This document shows, piece by piece, positions 7,911 to 18,378 of a DNA stretch of 64,000 nucleotides; positions within the stretch are counted from its first letter, which is position 1; each line of letters opens with the position of its first letter. The notes beneath the pieces are model-generated. The model ran no database searches, had not been told where the DNA came from, and saw only the letters and a program-made list of their open reading frames with translations. Origin of the DNA: G963704535 sp963704535 (lineage in GTDB: Bacteria > Chloroflexota > Chloroflexia > Chloroflexales > Roseiflexaceae); NCBI GenBank assembly GCA_963704535.1, contig OY969916.1, positions 8,680,001 to 8,744,000 on the forward strand, given 5' to 3'. The position numbers and the translations under genes were made by a program.

Positions 7911-8928
7911 GGACTACCTGGCGCACCTCCACGCGCGCCCGAATCGCTTCGGGCGCACCGTGTCGCCTGCGACCATCCGCGCCACGCGCGCCGACCTGGC
8001 CGGCTTTGTGCGCTGGTGGGAACAGCAGCACCGCCTGGCCTTCGATCCATCACTCGTGCTGGAGCGCGAGGTGCGCGACTGGCAACAGCACCGGCAAGAG
8101 GAGGATGGCGCGCGGCCCTCCACCGTCAATCGTGCCGGCGCCAGCCTGCGCGGCTTCTTCGCCTGGGCAGAAGAACAGCGGCTTCTCAGCCACAACCCGG
8201 CCTCCGAGCTGCACGATCTCCCACTGGAGGAGCAGGCTCCACGCGGCATCTCCCCCGAAGGTGTGGACTGGCTGTACCGGGTTGCCTCGGACCAGAAGGA
8301 CAAGACGGCGCGGGCGCGCGACCTCACGCTCTTGACCCTGCTCTCCGACTGCGGCCTGCGCTCACAAGAGGCGGCCGACCTCCAAATCCGCGATCTTGAC
8401 CTGCGCGCTGAGACCTTGACCGTGCGCGCCGGCAAGGGTCGCAAGCCGCGGCGGATGCCCGTCGTGGGGGAAAGTGTCAGGCGGCTGCGCGACTATCTGC
8501 GCGTGCGCTGTCCCTCCGGGCTGCCGCCGATCGGAAGCGAGGTCGAGCGGGAGCCGCTGCTCCTGGCCCAGCAGCGCGCCGACGGGGCCGTGAGCTGGCG
8601 GCCGGGGATGCAGACCGTGACGATGCGCAAGCGTCTCACTGAGCTGGGCCAGGAGGCGATCACGCGCATCGCAGGGCAGATCAAGCGCGAGGCGAGCCTG
8701 GAGCGCATCGGCGAGCTGGAGGCGGTGGTGCGCGAACTCGGTGAGGTCAGCCCGCATCGGCTCCGGCACGGCCTGGCCCACCGCCTGCGCACGAGCGGCG
8801 CCGACCTTGGCTACATCCAGACTCTCCTGGGTCATCAGCACCTCTCCACCACGATGCGCTACGGCAAGCCCAATCAGCCCGATCTGCGGGCCGCGATCAG
8901 TAAGGCGAATGGCTCGTCGGCCAAATGA
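7891..8928 (+). CDS. Tyrosine recombinase (XerC/D-like integrase)
   Basis: 345 residues. It has an N-terminal SAM-like core-binding domain and a C-terminal catalytic domain. Catalytic residues are visible: Arg in DCGLRSQEA, Lys in AGKGRKPRR, HRLRH, His in LLGHQHLSTT and the Tyr nucleophile in MRYGK. A helical insert lies before HRLRH. It could act in dimer resolution or integration of the element. I chose the ATG at 7891 behind GAGGAA; the longer frame from 7591 is an overlap with the exonuclease gene. No tRNA or att repeat was identified nearby. Confidence 0.88.
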   Translation: MIHSILEDYLAHLHARPNRFGRTVSPATIRATRADLAGFVRWWEQQHRLAFDPSLVLEREVRDWQQHRQEEDGARPSTVNRAGASLRGFFAWAEEQRLLSHNPASELHDLPLEEQAPRGISPEGVDWLYRVASDQKDKTARARDLTLLTLLSDCGLRSQEAADLQIRDLDLRAETLTVRAGKGRKPRRMPVVGESVRRLRDYLRVRCPSGLPPIGSEVEREPLLLAQQRADGAVSWRPGMQTVTMRKRLTELGQEAITRIAGQIKREASLERIGELEAVVRELGEVSPHRLRHGLAHRLRTSGADLGYIQTLLGHQHLSTTMRYGKPNQPDLRAAISKANGSSAK

Positions 8929-9118
8929 GTTGGAGCCAGGGGGGAACGTGTTCACCCCCACCCCGGTGCTCCTGGGCGACAATCGTGCAACCCCGAGCCC
9001 ACCCTTGTCGCCTAATTGGAGCCTGGGCGACGTTTATATCTCAGAGGATGTTGCGCCGTTCTGCCCTTCCACCACCATTCCACATTCAGCCTCCCAGCTC
9101 CCTCAAAGAGGAACAGTG

Positions 9119-12110
9119 ATGAGCGATGATCACGCCCACACGATCGCCCAACTCCAGATCGAGATCGCAGCGCTCCAGCAAGCACTGGCCGCGCTCGCAA
9201 TGCTGCCCGACGCCCAGCGCCCACTCCTGGAGCAGCTCGCCGAGAAGCAGCGGCGCCTGGCGGCATTCCAGACCGGCGGCGCTAACCTCGATATGGGCGC
9301 CGTCATCGGCCAGATCGATGATGTCGTCATCGGCGACAAGCTCGGCGGCGACAAGGTAGCCGGTGATAAGATCGTCGATCCACGGGGTACCGTGAACCTC
9401 AGCGACGACGCGCGCATCGACGGCGTAGCGGTCGGCATCAACCTGGGGCGCATCGTGTATGGCCGCGATCCCGAAGAGGACGAACGCCGGCGGCTGGTCT
9501 GGTACCTGGATCGACTGGCGGCCAAGCTCTCTCGCTTGCCGTTGCGTGGCCTCGACGAAACGCTTGACCAGGGTAAGGGGATTGCGCTGCCCCAAGTCTA
9601 CGTGCGACTGGCGATGATGGATCGCGTTGAAGTCGCGCGAGATGGCATTACCCCGTTCCACCAGCCGGTAGAACACTTTTACCAGGGTGGTGATCGAGAC
9701 CAACCACTGAAGGTGGAATACGACCTCGATTACGCCTTGCCGGATCGCGCGATTATCAGCGTGGAACCAATACCCTATCGCGACCGGCGTGAGCGCGAGC
9801 AGCTTGGACGTGCGCTCTATCGGGCGCGGCTCGTGACCGAGGTCGTACCACATTACCCGCGCCTAGTCCTCCTCGGCGCTCCCGGCAGCGGCAAATCGAC
9901 CTTTGTACGCTATTTGGCCTGGGCATTGGCGTTGCGCGGCCTCGACCAACCCGATCAGGGCGCGCTGCTTGGCTGGGAGGACCGGCGTCGAACTCTTGCC
10001 GATCCTGGTGCCGCTGCGGAAGCTCGCCGGCCAACTCGCTGTTCAGGGCGTGAACGACCAAACCGTCTATGCTGCGCTGCGCGCCGAGATCGCAAGCTAT
10101 AACATCACGCAGGTGGATGACATGCTCAGTGAGGCACTCCACTGCGGCGCGGCGCTGCTGCTCTTCGACGGTCTAGACGAGGTGCCGCTCGACGCCATTG
10201 ATGGCGTGACCGCGAATCGCGCGACGACCCTGCGTACTGTACGCGACTTCACCCTCACCTACCATCGTAGTAGGGCACTCATAACCTGCCGCACCCGTGC
10301 GTTCGACGAACGGCTGCGGGACGAGCTAGATTGGTGGGTTGAGACGCTCGCACCATTTACGCTCGGCCAGGTACGCCACTTCGTCAAGGCGTGGTATCAC
10401 GAGCTAGCGGAGTATGGGCAGCTCGTATCCGCGCAGACAGAGCGGCTGGAGCGTCAGTTGGTCGATACAATCGCCGCCAGCCCCAAGCTGCGGGCGATGG
10501 CCGAGACTCCACTGCTGCTGACGATGATGGCGCTCATTCTCTACAATAAGGGCGAGCTGCCGCGCGACCGCCCGCAGCTCTACGAGCGCATTCTGGAACT
10601 CTTGCTGGGCCAGTGGGATAAAGTCCGCGACGGGCAGAGCCTAGCCGAGGCGATCGGCCAGCCTGACTGGGGCAGCGAACGCCTCCGCTCGCTGCTGGAC
10701 CGGCTCTCGTACGAGGCCCATCTGGCCGGCTCCTCGATCGACGGGCGCGGGAGGCTTGTGCGCGGGGCCGTACGCGACGCACTTGAGCACATGTTCGGTC
10801 AAGTCGGTATGCGCGCTGACCAGGCGGCTGCGGCATCGGTGCGCTGCCTGGAGTATTTCAATGAGCGCAGCGGATTGCTCATTCCCGACGATGCGCAGGA
10901 CTCGTATGTCTTCGCGCACCTGACCTTGCAGGAGTATTGCGCCGGGCAGGCGCTGGTGCGCGACCCGGACGCGGCGGCGCTCATTCTGCGCCACCGCACT
11001 GACCCGCGCTGGCGCGAGCCGATCTTTTTGGGGCTGGGCGTAGCCCAGCAGATCAATCCGGCGCTGATCGACCGGGTGCTGACCGATCTGATCGACGGCG
11101 AGGAAGCCGGGCGGCCGAAACCGATCGAGCGGCGGCAGCGTGACCTGATCCTGGCGGCGGAGATCGGGCAGGATCGCGACTGGGGCTATTTGCGCGTTCA
11201 GCGGGTGAATGTCGATCGCTTGCAGCGCGATCTGCGGCGCGGCCTGGTTGCGCTGCTCGGCGACCGCGATCAGCCGCTACCCATCGCGGAGCGGGTGCGC
11301 GCGGGGTTGGTGCTGGGCGAGCTGGGCGATGAGCGCTTCCCCATCACGGTCGAGCAGTGGCAGGAGGCGATCGAGTGTGCGCGAGCGGACGACACGCGCG
11401 GGTATTTCTGCCCGGTCGAGCCAGGAACCTACATCATCGGCAGCACCGACGACGACCCCGACGCTAATGATGATGAGAAGCCGAAACACACGATGACCTT
11501 TGATGCGCCCTTCTGGATCGCCCGCTACCCGATCACCAACGCCCAGTGGCGAGCCTGGGTTGAGCAGGCCGGCGGGCAGCGATCGTATTACGCCGACACC
11601 TCAGACCTCAACGGCGCCAACCAGCCGGTGGTCGGGGTGGATTGGTATACGTGCAATGCCTTCTGTGAGTGGTTGAGCGCGCGGCTTGGCATGACGGTGC
11701 GGCTGCCGACCGAGCAGGAGTGGGAGGCGGCAGCGCGCGGCGGCGATGCGCGGCGCTACCCGTGGGGCGACGAGTGGCAAGCTGACCGCGCGGCGACCGC
11801 AGAGGACCAGGAGATGCGCGGCGCGCCCTACACGGTGCCGGTTGGCTGCTACTCAGCCGGGGCGGCGCCGTGCGGGACGCTGGATATGGCCGGCAACGTC
11901 TGGGAATGGACCGCAAGTGTATGGCAATCATATCCGAGGGCGGATAAACCCTTTATAGAGGGCGAGGATCGAGTATTACGAAGCGGGGGATGGGGTGATA
12001 GCCGAAGTCGTATACGCTGCGGGGCGCGGAACAGGTCTCTTACTGGCATCGTCGTCAATGACCTCGGTTTTCGGGTGATGTTAGCCCTTCATATCGCACA
12101 AATGCGCTGA
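9119..12110 (+). CDS. NACHT NTPase with C-terminal FGE/C-lectin-like domain (frameshifted)
   Basis: Two overlapping frames make one protein of about 995 residues. The first (9119 to about 9990) has a helical N-terminus, GDK-type repeats (VIGDKLGGDKVAGDKI) and Walker A GAPGSGKST. The second (about 9990 to 12110) continues with LLPILVPLRKLA, Walker B LLLFDGLDEVP, a sensor (TCRTRAFDERL) and the NACHT tail VFAHLTLQEYCAG. It ends in an FGE-sulfatase-like domain (RYPITNAQWRAW to GGWGDSRSRIRCGARN to DLGFRV). The join needs removal of one base near 9980-10000. The FGE domain lacks the paired catalytic cysteines, so it is probably a recognition fold. Such STAND proteins are thought to act in defence or signalling. 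Confidence 0.82.
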
Positions 12111-12517
12111 CTTCTGTGCTTCTGAATCTTGTTTTCCGCATTAATTGTGTAAAGCATCTCTGTTGAGACTCAGGCGGGGAGGTCTGGAGAGGCAAAGCTC
12201 CGTGAGCGAATCGGTGTGTCGCAACAACAGCGGGTGCCTCGTAGCAATTATCCTCGGCGTCGGAGGGGTCATCACCAGCCCAGTCAGCCCTAACCGCTTC
12301 TAGGAGACCTAAGTGTGCGATTATTTTCCTTCATTTGGAGGGGAGGATATCTGACCAGTGGGGCTCACTGGGGCAGCGGTGCGGGCGATGCTGGCGGTGC
12401 GTGGTCGAGGCATCCATGTACTCTACTTCGCATCGGGGGCTTCTCCGTGCTTCACAATGAGCCTTACTGATTGTCATACAAGCCTACGACGATGGTACAG
12501 AGAAAGGCCCCCATGGC
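12111..12517. other. Intergenic region holding the displaced 5' leader of the PLD gene
   Basis: No convincing gene. Its right end (AGAAAGG, then CATGGC at 12512-12517) is the original ribosome binding site and start codon of the phospholipase-D-like gene, now cut off from it by the IS element. Confidence 0.5.
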
Positions 12518-14339
12518 GATGCTGTTGGCGAATAGCTACAGAACGACGTGCAGCTACGAAACGGCTTCACATCTGCCGGCTTGATTGGTATACTCTCCGC
12601 TGTGATACTGCTGACTAACCGATGTTCAGGCGCTGCCGGAGGTCTACTATGACTCTGCATCCTCAGGTCTGTTATCTGATCCCCGACGAAACTGCTCGTG
12701 TCGCGCGAGCCATTTTTCCAGAGGGTTCTCCTGCCATGCTCATCCGCGACGAGATGGGTATGCTCTTCGATGACCAGACCTTCGCCGCGCTCTTTCCCCC
12801 CTGTGGTCAGAGCGCCTTATCCCCCTCGCGCTTACTACTGGTCACAATCCTGCAATTTATGGAAGGTCTGACCGACCGCCAGGCTGCCGATGCCGTGCGC
12901 CGCTGTATCGATTGGAAGTACGCCCTGGCCCTCGACTTGACCGACCCTGGCTTTGACTTCTCGGTCTTGAGTGAGTTTCGTGACCGCCTCCTCACTGCCC
13001 AGTTTGGCTCCCATCTGCTTGACCAGTTGCTATCGATCTGCCGAGAGCGCGGCTGGGTCAAGGCGCGCGGAAAACAGCGCACCGATGCGACTCACGTCTT
13101 GGCGGCTATCCATACCCTCAATCGCCTCGAATGTGTCGGCGAAACGCTCTACCACGCCCTGCATAGTCTCTTGGTGGTTGATGCGACCTGGACTCGCGCT
13201 CATGTACCGCCCGACTGGTTTGACCGTTATGCTGTGCGCTTCGAGGAGTTTCGCCTGCCTCAAGAGGCCGCCAAACGGCAAGCACTGGCGATCAGCATCG
13301 GCGTCGATGGCCAGCAATTGCTCAACTGGCTCGATGCTCCCACCACACCCGAACCACTGCGCGAGCTGGCTGCGGTCCAGACGTTGCGCCAGGTCTGGGC
13401 GCAACAGTATGTGCCGACCAGCGATGGCCTTCGCTGGGCCAGCGATGACGAAGTGCCACCATCGGCACAGCGGATCATCTCGCCCTATGATGTGGATGCC
13501 CGACGTGGCAAGAAGCGCGACACCCACTGGACCGGCTACAAAGTGCATTTGACCGAAACCTGTGATGACGACGCACGGCCACACCTGATCACCGATGTGC
13601 AAACCACAGTCGCAACCACTGTCGATGGCGATTGCACAAAGATGATTCATGCTGCTCTGGCCCAGCGCGATTTGCTACCGGCCGAGCACTACGTCGATAG
13701 TGCCTATGTCGATGCGGATGCCCTGGTCGAGAGCCAAAGCGAGTATCAGATCGATCTCGTCGGACCAGCACCAGCGGATACCTCTTGGCAAGCTCGTACG
13801 CCAGAGGCATATACAGCAGCGTCCTTTCAGGTCGATTGGGAGGCACAACGGGTGAGATGCCCGCAAGGAAACACCAGCCGCAAGTGGACACCGGGACGCG
13901 ATGAATACGGCAACCCAATCATCACGATCTGGTTTGATGAGGCCGGCTGTACACCTTGTCCGATGCGGGCACGCTGCACCCAAGCGAAGAGTCGCCCTCG
14001 AACGATGCAATTGCGACCACAAGCACAGTTTGAGGCGTTGCATCAGCGACGGGCGGAACAATCGAGCGAGGTGTTTAAGCGACGCTATGCGAAACGAGCC
14101 GGGATAGAAGGGACACTCTCACAAGGCGTGCATGGCTTTGACCTGCGCTGGGCGCGCTATCGAGGACTGGCAAAAACGCGACTGCAACACATCTTGATAG
14201 CGCTGGCGCTGAACCTGTGGCGTTTGGTGGCGTGGTGGAGAGAGCGGCCACGCGCCCAAACCCGCAAGTCGCGCTTCGCAGTGCAATTACAGCGTCTCCA
14301 GCCGTTAGGCGCCTGATCATCCTATTCGCCAACAGCATC
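12518..14339 (+). mobile_element. IS1182-family insertion sequence with TIRs and 6-bp target duplication
   Basis: The element is 1,822 bases. Its ends, 12518-12535 and 14322-14339, are perfect 18-bp terminal inverted repeats (outer end GATGCTGTTGGC). Both sides are flanked by CATGGC (12512-12517 and 14340-14345), a 6-bp direct repeat read as the target duplication. It carries one intact transposase. The perfect ends and full-length gene suggest recent insertion. Confidence 0.9.
12649..14316 (+). CDS. IS1182-family transposase (DDE)
   Basis: About 555 residues, full length for the family. The N-terminal domain has FMEGLTDRQAADAVRRCIDW and FDFSVLSEFRDRL. The catalytic region follows, with Asp in QRTDATHVLAAIHT, Asp in YVDSAYVDAD and Glu in AGIEGTLSQGVHGFDLRWAR. 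Between the second and third residues a cysteine-containing segment (CTPCPMRARC) is typical of IS1182. I chose the ATG at 12649 behind GGAGG; an upstream ATG at 12622 lacks a ribosome binding site. The gene lies wholly inside the terminal repeats. Confidence 0.92.
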   Translation: MTLHPQVCYLIPDETARVARAIFPEGSPAMLIRDEMGMLFDDQTFAALFPPCGQSALSPSRLLLVTILQFMEGLTDRQAADAVRRCIDWKYALALDLTDPGFDFSVLSEFRDRLLTAQFGSHLLDQLLSICRERGWVKARGKQRTDATHVLAAIHTLNRLECVGETLYHALHSLLVVDATWTRAHVPPDWFDRYAVRFEEFRLPQEAAKRQALAISIGVDGQQLLNWLDAPTTPEPLRELAAVQTLRQVWAQQYVPTSDGLRWASDDEVPPSAQRIISPYDVDARRGKKRDTHWTGYKVHLTETCDDDARPHLITDVQTTVATTVDGDCTKMIHAALAQRDLLPAEHYVDSAYVDADALVESQSEYQIDLVGPAPADTSWQARTPEAYTAASFQVDWEAQRVRCPQGNTSRKWTPGRDEYGNPIITIWFDEAGCTPCPMRARCTQAKSRPRTMQLRPQAQFEALHQRRAEQSSEVFKRRYAKRAGIEGTLSQGVHGFDLRWARYRGLAKTRLQHILIALALNLWRLVAWWRERPRAQTRKSRFAVQLQRLQPLGA

Positions 14340-14340
14340 C

Positions 14341-15969
14341 ATGGCGCCCCCCAGACGCACCCCGCTCCACTTTATCCTCCTGGCCCTGCTCGTGCTCGGC
14401 GCCCTCGCCTGGCGCCTGCCTACGCCAGCCCCGGCTGCGTCACCCACCGACATCGCCGTGCTGTTTCCGGGCAGCCTCACGGGTAGCGCGACGACCAACC
14501 CTGGCCCGGCCGACGCACTCTTCAGCTCGCTTGCTGGCAACGCCACCACCAGCATCGATGTGGCGCTCTACGATTTCGACCGCACGAGCGTGCGCGACGC
14601 GCTGATCGCCGCCAAACAACGTGGCCTGAGTGTGCGCGTAGTCGGCGACAACGAGGCCGCAGCCGATCCCAGCTATCAGCCCTTCTACGCCAGCCTATCC
14701 AACGCTGGCATTCCCGTGGTCAACGACACCAAGAGCAGCCTGATGCACAACAAGTTCGCGGTGTTTGATGCCGCCGTGACCTGGACAGGCAGCGCCAACT
14801 TCTCCGACACCAGCTTCACCCGCAACGGCGAGAATATCGTCGTCATCACCGATACGGTGGTCGCCTCCATCTACCACACCGAGTTCGAGGAGCTGTTCAG
14901 CGGGGAGTTTTCCAACGACAAGACCGACAACACCGCCCACAACACCACGGTCGGCGGCAGCGCGGTCGAGATCGCCTTCACGCCCACCGATGGAGTTGAA
15001 GAGCGCATCATCGCGGCTATCGCGAGCGCCGACGTTCGCGTCCAGGTGGCGCAATTCACCTTCACCAATCAGGACATCGCCGCCGCGCTGATCGCCGCTC
15101 ATCAGCGGGGGGTGGCGGTCGAGGTGCTACTCGATCAGGTCGCCGCCGGCAGCCAGTACAGCCAGCGCGATCCGCTCTGTGCGGCTGGTATCACGGTGCG
15201 GGTCGAGGACTTCGCCGCCAAGATCCACGACAAGTATGCCGTGGTGGACGCCGGCACCGCGAGCGACCCGCTCGCCCTCACCGGCTCGACCAACTGGACC
15301 AAGAACGCGGTCGAGGCCAACGACGAGAATCTGCTGATCATCCACGACGCCACACTCGCCAGCGCGTTCGCCTCCGACATCGACCGCCTGAGAGCGGCGA
15401 TCGAGCCGGATGCGTTCGCCTGCAACGTGGGAGCAGCGCCGACAGCGACGGCCACAACCGTCGTCATCAACGACCCTATGTGTGCCCTCTTGCCCGACCG
15501 CTGCGCCTATTTACCGATCGTGCTCAGGAACGTGCCCGCTGAGATCCCGACCTTCACCCCAATCACGTCGACCACTCGTGTGACACCCACGGGCACGCCC
15601 ACCGCGACGCCTACCCATACGCCCACGCCGACCACGACCACACAGCCAGCGACAGAGGTGGCGATCACGTTCATTGAGTATGATCCACCCGACACCCTCT
15701 CCGAATATGTCCAGATCGTCAACAGCGGGAGCGGGGCGGTGGATATGACCAACTGGACGCTGCGCGACCTGGCGAACAACACGTATACCTTCCCCGCCTT
15801 CACGCTCGCGGGTGGCGCGACGGTGAGGGTCTGGACCAACAGCGGGACCAACGACGGCGCCAACCTCTACTGGGGTCGCGCCCAGGCGGTCTGGAACAAC
15901 ACCGGCGATACGGCGATCCTGCGGGATGCGCAGGGAGGCGAGGTCAACCGTTACAGCTACACACCATGA
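14341..15969 (+). CDS. Exported phospholipase D-like protein with lamin-tail domain
   Basis: 542 residues. An N-terminal hydrophobic segment (FILLALLVLGALAW) is a signal peptide or anchor. Two PLD half-sites follow: HNKFAVFD with GSANFSD, and HDKYAVVD with GSTNWTK, the full pair needed for phosphodiesterase activity on lipids or nucleic acid. After a Thr/Pro linker (TPTATPTHTPTPTT), the C-terminus (VAITFIEYDPP to NTGDTAILRD) is a lamin-tail (LTD) domain often seen on exported nucleases. The IS element ends directly before the ATG, which now has no ribosome binding site. Confidence 0.87.
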   Translation: MAPPRRTPLHFILLALLVLGALAWRLPTPAPAASPTDIAVLFPGSLTGSATTNPGPADALFSSLAGNATTSIDVALYDFDRTSVRDALIAAKQRGLSVRVVGDNEAAADPSYQPFYASLSNAGIPVVNDTKSSLMHNKFAVFDAAVTWTGSANFSDTSFTRNGENIVVITDTVVASIYHTEFEELFSGEFSNDKTDNTAHNTTVGGSAVEIAFTPTDGVEERIIAAIASADVRVQVAQFTFTNQDIAAALIAAHQRGVAVEVLLDQVAAGSQYSQRDPLCAAGITVRVEDFAAKIHDKYAVVDAGTASDPLALTGSTNWTKNAVEANDENLLIIHDATLASAFASDIDRLRAAIEPDAFACNVGAAPTATATTVVINDPMCALLPDRCAYLPIVLRNVPAEIPTFTPITSTTRVTPTGTPTATPTHTPTPTTTTQPATEVAITFIEYDPPDTLSEYVQIVNSGSGAVDMTNWTLRDLANNTYTFPAFTLAGGATVRVWTNSGTNDGANLYWGRAQAVWNNTGDTAILRDAQGGEVNRYSYTP

Positions 15970-16137
15970 CGCGCCTGGCTATCCAGCGCTGTGATGCAAG
16001 GTAGAGGTGGCACCGTCTGGGCAAAATATCGCTATGGTACAATGAGGTTGCGACCGTCCCAAGCCCTTACGCCGCCCACCTCCTGGTCATCAAGAACATC
16101 ACGAACTCCATGATCCACAATACGTTCGAGGACAGAT

Positions 16138-18373
16138 ATGGATGACCACCAGCGGCACCACCTTGAAGCACTCCTTCAGACACACCGACAGCGGCTCTTC
16201 GCGCTAGAACGCCAGGCAGCCCAATTCGGGCTCAATATACCCCCTCACGTCGCGACCGAGATTGAGGATATCCGTGCCGAGATCGATCAGATCACAACAC
16301 AGCTTGGCACTGCGCCGATTGGGTTGCCCGCTCCCGTGGCCGACTTCGTAGGCCGTGACACTGAGATCGCCCGAACTCATGCAGACATTTCAGCAGATTG
16401 CCACACGCACACCGAGCGCCTGCATTCGAGGAATGGGTGGTCTGGGCAAGACGCAACTCGCGCTGTTTGCAGCCGAACAGCTCGCGCCGGTCTATCCAGA
16501 TGGGCAACTCCTCATTGTGCTACGCGGTGCTGATGCCCCCATATCGCCCGTTCAGGCGCTCCAGACGGTGCTCCGCACATACGAGCCGCTTGCACGCATG
16601 CCCGACGATCTGATGCAGCTCCAGGCACGCTATCGGGCTGCCCTGGCGGGCCGGCGCGTGCTTCTGCTCGCTGACGACGCCTGGGACGCGGCTCAGGTTC
16701 GCCCGCTCCTGCCGCCATCTGGTTGCGCACTGCTGATCACGACACGACAACGCTTCACGCTGCCGGGTATGGTTGCGCTTGACCTGGATCTGCTGGCGCC
16801 GTCGGCAGCCATCGATCTCTTGCTGACCATCTGCCCACGTATTGGTGATGCTGCCGCGCGACTGGCAGGGCTGTGCGGCTACTTACCGCTGGCGCTCCGT
16901 GTGAGCGCCTCGGTGCTCGCCAACGATGACACCCGGAGTATTGCGCACTATTTGGATGCAATCAGCGATGAGCAGGCTCGTCTGACCCATCTGCATGACC
17001 CGGATGATCCGGCGCTCGATGTCGAGGCGACACTGGAGTTGAGCTATGCGGCGCTTCCGCTTGAGGCGCAACTTGCACTCGCCCACTTGAGCATCTTTTC
17101 TGCAACCTTCGACCAGGCGGCGGCGCGGATAGTAGCTGATCTGAAGTCCGGCGAGGCATTGCTTGGACTGCTACGCCGTCGTAACCTGCTCCAGTGGGAC
17201 GCGGACACCGAGCGCTTCAGTCTGCACGATCTCGTCCGGGCCTTTGCCGCAGCCCGGCGCGGTGATGCTACTCCCGCGCGTTTGCGTTTCGTGCGCTACT
17301 ATCTCCAGATCATGCAAGAGGTGGATCACCTGTATCGCCAGGGCGGGACAAAGGCTGTCGCGGCCCTGGCGTTGCTCGATCAGGAACGTGCCCACATCGA
17401 CGCGAGTTTGTCCTGGTTGCAAAAGCATGGAGAGCCACCCGATTCCGAACGGGATGCGCTGCTGCTTGACTACACTCTGGCGCTCGAATATATCAGCGAT
17501 CTGCGCTATGACGTTCGCAGTGAACGAATCCCCCTGCTGGAGGCTGCCCTGGCTGCGGCATGCCGGCTGGGGCAAGACGACCGGAAAGCGATCGTGCTGA
17601 GTAATTTAGGGAACGCCTCGCGTGATATCGGCGCGCTCCATCAGGCTATCGATCAGTACGAGCAGAGTCTGGTAATCACACGACGGCTCGGCGACCGGCG
17701 TGGCGAAGGCTACCTGCTGGGCAATTTGGGCCGCATCTTCTACAGTCTCGGCGACTATGTGCAGGCATGCGATTTGTATCGGCAGCGGTTGGAAATCGCG
17801 CGGGCGCTCGGCGACCAGCGCTCGGAGGGGAATACGTTAGGTGGGCTGGGGCGGGCGTATGCCGACCTGGGCGAGGTGCCGCGTGCGATTACACTCTATG
17901 AGGAACAACTTCGGATCGCACGTACGATCGGCGACCCGCGTGGCGAGGGGCACGCACTGGGCAACCTGGGGCTTGCTTACGCCGCACTGGGCGAGCCGCA
18001 GCGCGCGATCACCTATCACGAGGCGCGGGTGGCGATTGCGCGTGCCATAGGCGACCGGCGTGCAATGAGTGCAGCTCTTGGTAGCCTTGGCCGTGCCTAC
18101 GCAGTGCTGGGGCAACTCACTGAGGCAGTCGGGCTCTATGAGCAAGCACTTGTTATCGCCCGCGAAATCGAAGACCGCCGCATAGAAGTGCTCACGAGCT
18201 GGAATCTGGGCGAAGCACTCGTTCAACAGGGCGATCTCGTGCAGGCAATCAAGTACATGCAGATGCGCGTTGATTTTGAGCGGGCGATCGGCCACCGAGA
18301 GGTAACACAGCATGCAGTACGTCTGGATGAACTGCGCCGTCTGCGGGCTACCGAACATCCTCAAGGAGTGTGA
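16138..18373 (+). CDS. STAND protein: adaptor + NB-ARC + TPR (frameshifted)
   Basis: The joined product is about 744 residues. Residues 1-60 form a short helical adaptor (HRQRLFALERQAAQFGLNIP) shared with the protein at 24951-28137. The NB-ARC follows with Walker A GMGGLGKTQLA, Walker B RRVLLLADDAW, sensor TTRQRF and GLCGYLPLALRV. A winged-helix segment precedes about 8 TPRs (LGNLGLAYAALGEPQRAITY and similar). The first frame ends after VADFVGRDTEIA; deleting one C of CCC near 16371 joins it to ELMQTFQQIA. It overlaps the ribosome binding site of the nuclease-like gene downstream. NB-ARC/TPR proteins act as sensor switches, and here a defence role is inferred. Confidence 0.85.
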
Positions 18374-18378
18374 GCCTA

